Of a stretch of DNA of 64,000 nt, positions 59,380 to 64,000 are shown one piece after another. Numbering within the stretch: the stretch's first letter is position 1; each line of letters begins with the position of its first letter. The stretch comes from Shouchella sp047238345 (GTDB lineage Bacteria > Bacillota > Bacilli > Bacillales > Bacillaceae_D): NCBI RefSeq assembly GCF_047238345.1, contig NZ_JBDFMQ010000001.1, forward strand, positions 2,728,001 through 2,792,000, in the 5' to 3' direction. The position numbers and the translations under genes are program-made. The notes under the pieces were generated by a model that did no database searches, was not told the DNA's origin, and saw only the letters and a program-made list of their open reading frames with translations.

Positions 59380-60777
59380 TTAACCGATTGAACCTTCCAT
59401 CTCGAACTTGATAAGACGGTTCATTTCAACGGCATATTCCATTGGAAGTTCTTTTGTGAATGGCTCGATGAAGCCCATAACGATCATTTCTGTCGCTTCT
59501 TCTTCACCAAGACCACGGCTCATAAGATAGAACAACTGATCTTCAGACACTTTTGAAACGGTTGCTTCGTGCTCAAGCGTAATGTTGTTATTCAAGATCT
59601 CATTGTAAGGAATCGTATCAGAAGTCGACTCGTTATCCATGATAAGCGTATCACACTCAATCTTAGACTTAGAACCATCTGATTTACGACCAAAGTGACA
59701 AATACCGCGGTACGTTACTTTACCACCTTGTTTTGAGATTGATTTTGAAACAATCGTAGAAGAACAGTTTGGCGCTAAGTGAGATACTTTTGCACCAGCA
59801 TCTTGGTGCTGTCCTTTACCAGCAATCGCGATGGAAAGAACCGTTCCTTTTGCACCTTCTCCACGCATGATAACAGCTGGGTATTTCATTGTAAGTTTTG
59901 AACCGATGTTTCCATCAACCCATTCCATTGTTGCACCACGATCAGCAACTGCACGCTTCGTTACAAGATTAAATACGTTTGGCGCCCAGTTTTGAATCGT
60001 TGTATAACGGCAATATGCGTTATCTTTTACAATGATCTCAACTACAGCACTATGAAGAGAGTTTGTTGTGTAAACAGGTGCTGTACACCCTTCTACATAG
60101 TGGACTGAGCTATCTTCATCTGCAATGATTAACGTACGTTCGAACTGACCCATGTTTTCAGAGTTAATACGGAAGTACGCTTGAAGTGGCGTATCTACTT
60201 TTACCCCTTTAGGAACGTAGATGAATGAACCACCAGACCATACCGCTGAATTTAAGGCAGAGAACTTATTATCTGCCGCTGGAATAACAGAAGCAAAGTG
60301 TTCTCTAAAAATGTCTTCATTTTCTTTTAAAGCAGAGTCTGTATCTTTAAAGACAACGCCAAGCTTTTCAAGATCTTCTTGCATATTGTGGTAAACCACT
60401 TCAGATTCATACTGAGCAGATACACCAGCTAAATACTTTTGCTCTGCTTCTGGAATCCCAAGCTTATCAAACGTATTTTTAATTTCTTCAGGTACTTCAT
60501 CCCAAGAACGCTCTGTTTTATCAGACGCTTTAACATAGTACGTAATGTCGTCAAAGTTGAGCTCTGAAAGATCGCCGCCCCACTGAGGCATTGGCATTTT
60601 ATAGAATTGCTCAAGTGACTTCAAGCGGAAGTCAAGCATCCACTGAGGTTCATCTTTCATACGTGAAATTTCTTCAACGATCTCTTTTGTCAGTCCACGT
60701 CCAGAACGGAAGATAGACACGTCACGATCCGAAAATCCGTATTTGTATTCACCGATATCAGGCATTTTTTTTGCCAT
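59380..60777 (-). CDS. sufB: Fe-S cluster assembly scaffold SufB
   Basis: 465 residues. With SufC and SufD it forms the SufBC2D complex on which Fe-S clusters are built. Conserved stretches are SGGSFIYVPKGVKV near 190, VHYVEGCTAP, NWAPNVFNLVTKRA near 270, AKVSHLAPNCSS (Cys involved in cluster assembly) and SRGLGEEEATEMIVMGFIEPF near the end. Last gene of the operon sufC-D-S-U-B. Confidence 0.97.
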   Translation of the reverse strand: MAKKMPDIGEYKYGFSDRDVSIFRSGRGLTKEIVEEISRMKDEPQWMLDFRLKSLEQFYKMPMPQWGGDLSELNFDDITYYVKASDKTERSWDEVPEEIKNTFDKLGIPEAEQKYLAGVSAQYESEVVYHNMQEDLEKLGVVFKDTDSALKENEDIFREHFASVIPAADNKFSALNSAVWSGGSFIYVPKGVKVDTPLQAYFRINSENMGQFERTLIIADEDSSVHYVEGCTAPVYTTNSLHSAVVEIIVKDNAYCRYTTIQNWAPNVFNLVTKRAVADRGATMEWVDGNIGSKLTMKYPAVIMRGEGAKGTVLSIAIAGKGQHQDAGAKVSHLAPNCSSTIVSKSISKQGGKVTYRGICHFGRKSDGSKSKIECDTLIMDNESTSDTIPYNEILNNNITLEHEATVSKVSEDQLFYLMSRGLGEEEATEMIVMGFIEPFTKELPMEYAVEMNRLIKFEMEGSIG

Positions 60778-60796
60778 TCGGAATCCCTCCTAATAA

Positions 60797-61240
60797 TTAT
60801 GATGATGGTTTTACGTCTAAGCCTTGTTCAAGTGCTTTCCATGCAAGCGTAGCGCATTTAATGCGCGCTGGGAATTTTGTCACACCCGAAAGTGCTTCAA
60901 TATCCTCTAAATCGAACGTCTTCTCATCATAGTCTTTTCCTTGCATCATGTCTGAAAAAATATCTGAAAGCTTCAGGGCGTCTTCTACTGAAAGTCCTTT
61001 AACTGCTTGCGTCATCATCGATGCAGACGCAAGGCTGATCGAACAACCTTCACCCGTAAAAACCGCTTCTGTTACTTCGCCATCTTTTACTTTCATTTGA
61101 ACTTGAACACGATCTCCACATGTTGGGTTATTCAAGTTTACAGTAAGTGGATCTCCCTCTAGCTCGCCACGATTTCGTGGATTCTTGTAATGATCCATAA
61201 TCACTTGACGATAGAGTGTATCTAAATCACGAGAAGACAT
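60797..61240 (-). CDS. sufU: Zinc-dependent sulfurtransferase SufU
   Basis: 147-residue IscU-like protein of the Gram-positive SufU type. Zn-binding cysteines are in NNPTCGDRVQV, GEGCSISLASASMM and RIKCATLAWKAL. SufU takes persulfide sulfur from SufS. The coding regions overlap: its start lies 14 nt inside the end of sufS. Confidence 0.96.
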   Translation of the reverse strand: MSSRDLDTLYRQVIMDHYKNPRNRGELEGDPLTVNLNNPTCGDRVQVQMKVKDGEVTEAVFTGEGCSISLASASMMTQAVKGLSVEDALKLSDIFSDMMQGKDYDEKTFDLEDIEALSGVTKFPARIKCATLAWKALEQGLDVKPSS

Positions 61241-62450
61241 CGCTGAAATACTCCTTTGCCTTGACTAATCCGTTTGCCAGAGCGTCAACATCTTCTTTTG
61301 TATTGTAAACATAGTAGCTAGCTCGAGCCGTTGCCACGACGTTCAGCCATTTCATTAATGGTTGTGCACAATGGTGACCTGCGCGAACGGCAATGCCTTC
61401 TGCGTCTAATACGGTCGCAACATCATGAGGGTGAACATCACCAAGCTGGAATGTCACAACACCAGCACGTTGACGAGGGCCAAAAATCGTTAAATCACTA
61501 AGATCTGCTAAGCGCTCAAACGAATAGTCAACCAATTCTTTTTCGTGCTGTTCTATTTCATTAAACCCTAAATCGGTTAGAAAATCAATCGCAGCACCCA
61601 TACCAACCGCACCAGCGATAATCGGGGTTCCTCCTTCAAATTTCCAAGGAAGTTCTTTCCACGTTGAGTCATACAGACCGACAAAATCAATCATTTCACC
61701 GCCAAATTCAACTGGCTCCATGTTTTCAAGCAACGCTCTCTTTCCATAAAGAGCACCAATTCCAGTTGGTCCGCCCATCTTATGGCCTGAAAATGCAAAG
61801 AAATCACAATCAAGGTCTTGCACATCGACTTGAATATGCGGAGCACTTTGCGCGCCATCTACCGCCATTACTGCACCATTCCGATGAGCAATTGCCGCAA
61901 TCTCTTTAATAGGATTTACAGTTCCAAGTACATTTGATACGTGCATGACGGAAACAATCTTCGTTTTTTCTGTGATCGTATTTTCCACATCATGTATGGA
62001 AACCGTACCATCTGCTTGTAGCGGAATATACTTGAGCGTGGCGTTTTTACGCTTTGCCAGCTGTTGCCAAGGAATAATGTTAGAATGGTGTTCCATCGGG
62101 GTGATGACAATTTCATCCCCTTCTTGAACATGCTCATTCCCATAGCTTTGGGCAACGAGATTTAACGCTGTTGTTGTTCCTCTTGTGAAAATAATTTCCG
62201 CTGTATCATTCGCATTGAGGAATGCTCGAACTTTATCTCGAGCACCCTCATATTCATCTGTAGCAATTGTCCCTAATGTGTGGACACCTCGGTGAACGTT
62301 TGAGTTATAGCGACGGTAATAATCATCAAGCTTTTCAATCACTTGAATCGGCTTTTGTGAAGTAGCCGCACTATCGAGATAGACGAGCGGATTTCCATTC
62401 ACATGTTGATCAAGGATTGGAAAAAGCTTTTTTATCTCCTTCGCATTCAT
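61227..62450 (-). CDS. sufS: Cysteine desulfurase SufS
   Basis: PLP enzyme (407 residues) that takes sulfur from cysteine for Fe-S assembly. Signs are VYLDSAATSQKP at the start, the PLP lysine in DFFAFSGHKMGGPTGIG near 225, and the catalytic Cys in VRAGHHCAQPLM near 361. Its start overlaps the sufD stop (ATGA). Confidence 0.97.
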   Translation of the reverse strand: MNAKEIKKLFPILDQHVNGNPLVYLDSAATSQKPIQVIEKLDDYYRRYNSNVHRGVHTLGTIATDEYEGARDKVRAFLNANDTAEIIFTRGTTTALNLVAQSYGNEHVQEGDEIVITPMEHHSNIIPWQQLAKRKNATLKYIPLQADGTVSIHDVENTITEKTKIVSVMHVSNVLGTVNPIKEIAAIAHRNGAVMAVDGAQSAPHIQVDVQDLDCDFFAFSGHKMGGPTGIGALYGKRALLENMEPVEFGGEMIDFVGLYDSTWKELPWKFEGGTPIIAGAVGMGAAIDFLTDLGFNEIEQHEKELVDYSFERLADLSDLTIFGPRQRAGVVTFQLGDVHPHDVATVLDAEGIAVRAGHHCAQPLMKWLNVVATARASYYVYNTKEDVDALANGLVKAKEYFSDVFS

Positions 62451-63757
62451 CGCTGCGCCTTTCTCTCAATAACCGAACGCATTTGTTTACGAACAGATTC
62501 AACTGGGAGCTGTGCAACAACTGGCTCAAGGAAGCCGTGAATGACAAGACGTTCCGCTTCAGTACGAGAAATACCGCGGCTCATCAAGTAGAACATTTGT
62601 AGCGGATCAATACGTCCAACAGATGCTGCGTGACCTGCTGTAACATCATCTTCATCGATTAGAAGAATTGGATTTGCATCTCCACGAGCACGCTCACCTA
62701 GCATAAGCACGCGCTCTGTTTGCTCACCGTGAGACTTCGTAGCTGCTTTTTCGATTTTCGAGATTCCGTTAAAGATACCTAGCGCTCGTCCAGTCATAAC
62801 ACCATGCTTTAAGATGTACCCTTCAGAGTGTTTCCCGTAATGCTTAATGAGCGTTGTGAAATTCTGCTTTTGGGTACCTGTTCCAATTGTAACAAGCTTC
62901 GCATCTGCAAACGAACCGTCGCCAATTAAATACGTCGTATTATCTGCAACTGTGTCCCCATCGTTCATTTGACCAAGTGCCCACTCAATGCGGCCATCAC
63001 GCTCAACATGTCCACGACGCACAATATACGTTGTTGTTCCTTCTGAAAGTGTATCAACGCCGCCGAATGAAACCCGAGCACCTGAGCCAACATAAACTTC
63101 AGCTACAACGTTTGCTACTTTCACGCCGTCACCATAAGCTGCGTAGTTTTCAACGTACGTCACTGAACTATTATCTTCCGCCACTAAAAGAACGTGATTA
63201 AATAGTCCACCGTTTTCTTTTGAAGATGCATAAAGCGCTTGTAGTGGCACTTCCACATGTACGTTCTTTGGTACATAGATGAAAACTCCGCCAGTCATAA
63301 GAGCGGCATTCATCGCTGTCAATTTATTTTCGTCTTGATCAACGGCTTCAGAGAAAAGATATTTCTTTACTAGATCGCCATTTTCCACAACAGCTGTGGC
63401 AAGATCCTTAAAGATAACGCCTTTATCCGCTAATTCAGTAGCATTCGTTTGATAGACCGTGGATGCATTATCTTGAACAATTAAGCTGTTCCCAGTCGCA
63501 TCTTCGTCCAGGTATTCGCGAATATCTGCTGAAAGCTCGTCCACTGCTGTGACAACTTTCGATTGACCTAAATCTTGCGTAAAGTTTACAAAATCCCAGT
63601 TATGGATTTTTGTTTTATCCGGTTTAGGGAGTTCCAAAGACTCTACTTTTTCAAGAGCTGCTAAACGAAGATCGCTCAGCCATTTTGGTTCATTATTTAA
63701 TTCAGAGCGCTTTTGTACTTCTTCCGCTCCAATCATTGGATTTGTCTCAACTGACAT
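62447..63757 (-). CDS. sufD: Fe-S cluster assembly protein SufD
   Basis: 436 residues, partner of SufB and SufC. Conserved stretches are KTKIHNWDFVNF near 48, TGGVFIYVPKNVHVEVPLQALY near 155 (in pieces), GKHSEGYILKHGVM and YLMSRGISRTEAERLVIHGFLEPV near 395. AAAGG precedes ATG 63757. Same order as in B. subtilis. Confidence 0.97.
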   Translation of the reverse strand: MSVETNPMIGAEEVQKRSELNNEPKWLSDLRLAALEKVESLELPKPDKTKIHNWDFVNFTQDLGQSKVVTAVDELSADIREYLDEDATGNSLIVQDNASTVYQTNATELADKGVIFKDLATAVVENGDLVKKYLFSEAVDQDENKLTAMNAALMTGGVFIYVPKNVHVEVPLQALYASSKENGGLFNHVLLVAEDNSSVTYVENYAAYGDGVKVANVVAEVYVGSGARVSFGGVDTLSEGTTTYIVRRGHVERDGRIEWALGQMNDGDTVADNTTYLIGDGSFADAKLVTIGTGTQKQNFTTLIKHYGKHSEGYILKHGVMTGRALGIFNGISKIEKAATKSHGEQTERVLMLGERARGDANPILLIDEDDVTAGHAASVGRIDPLQMFYLMSRGISRTEAERLVIHGFLEPVVAQLPVESVRKQMRSVIERKAQR

Positions 63758-63808
63758 ACAATACCATCCTTTGCTGTTTTATCGTTAAAAGCAATTTTGT
63801 TATCTGAA

Positions 63809-64000
63809 TTACGCTTCTTGACCAGCGTCAATTCGCTCGTCTTCAATTCCAAGCTCTTCTTTAATCCAGTCATAACCTTCTGCCTCAAGACGCTCAGCAA
63901 GTTCAGCTCCGCCAGATTTAACAATACGACCTTGCATCATTACGTGTACTTTGTCTGGTGTAATGTAGTCAAGTAAACGTTGGTAGTGGGTGATAATGAG
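63809..64000 (-). CDS. sufC: Fe-S assembly ATPase SufC, C-terminal part only
   Basis: Last 63 residues of SufC, running off the window edge. The visible segment begins LIITHYQRLLDYITPDKVHV, the post-Walker His switch region of SufC, followed by GRIVKSGGAELAERLEAEGYDWI and the acidic end. SufC supplies ATPase activity to the SufBC2D scaffold. Its stop is 51 nt before the sufD start. Confidence 0.96.
   Translation of the reverse strand, partial: LIITHYQRLLDYITPDKVHVMMQGRIVKSGGAELAERLEAEGYDWIKEELGIEDERIDAGQEA

Noticed and set aside
1..64000. CRISPR arrays, insertion sequences, prophage or integrase genes
   Set aside because: No regular spacer-repeat pattern, transposase, integrase or phage structural motif was seen. 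Gene order is largely conserved Bacillaceae core.

Overview
The window reads as chromosomal core from an endospore-forming, low-to-mid GC Firmicute of the family Bacillaceae. Gene content and order follow the Bacillus subtilis yug-yui-yum-yut-yun-suf segment closely: yugN-pgi, alaT-alaR, luxS, yuiF-pepA-yuiD-yuiC-yuiB-yumB-yumC, yutM-dapF-yuzB-yutJ-yuzD-yutI, thrC-thrB-yutH-yutG-yutF-yutE-yutD-yutC-lipA-lytH, yunB to yunF, and sufCDSUB. Sporulation genes (a GerA-type receptor, Tlp, YutH, YutC, LytH, YunB, a Spo0E-like phosphatase) confirm a spore former. The aminofutalosine synthase gene mqnE argues against B. subtilis itself and fits the alkaliphilic Alkalihalobacillus/Shouchella side of the family; that placement is inference. 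I see no insertion sequence, prophage, integrase, CRISPR array or rRNA.

Layout. 1-3693: germinant receptor operon in order B-A-C on the minus strand, C subunit cut by the window edge. 3800-8331: accessory sugar-acid operon (DeoR regulator, DUF1537 kinase, PdxA2, GntP permease), probably turning D-threonate or D-erythronate into dihydroxyacetone phosphate. 8574-9576: tRNA-Ala and four tiny membrane-protein genes. 9638-28835: housekeeping genes (pgi, ddl, alcohol dehydrogenase, RNA helicase, thiM, alanine synthesis, luxS, HU, aminopeptidase, NADH dehydrogenase YumB, ferredoxin-NADP reductase YumC). 28884-34282: mannitol operon mtlA-mtlR-mtlF-mtlD. 34498-36014: amino-acid uptake pair without its ATPase. 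36046-48979: Fe-S carriers, mqnE, dapF, a second NADH dehydrogenase, threonine genes and sporulation genes. 49047-59279: lipA, lytH, a lysine-riboswitch-controlled transporter, yunB, thyA-dfrA, yunC-F. 59380-64000: suf Fe-S assembly operon, sufC cut by the window edge.

Most unusual content: (1) a TetR repressor fused in frame to the complete type II NADH dehydrogenase YutJ, with an inverted repeat just downstream of its own promoter and a retained internal ribosome binding site; (2) a mannitol permease with two intact tandem EIIB domains; (3) a terminator-like hairpin between ddl and pgi whose 3' arm contains the pgi Shine-Dalgarno; (4) a probable ATT start codon for yunD; (5) a Spo0E-like gene of only 56 codons. 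The window also has a lysine riboswitch, a candidate Rex box before yumB, and a thrC-thrB operon from which hom is missing.
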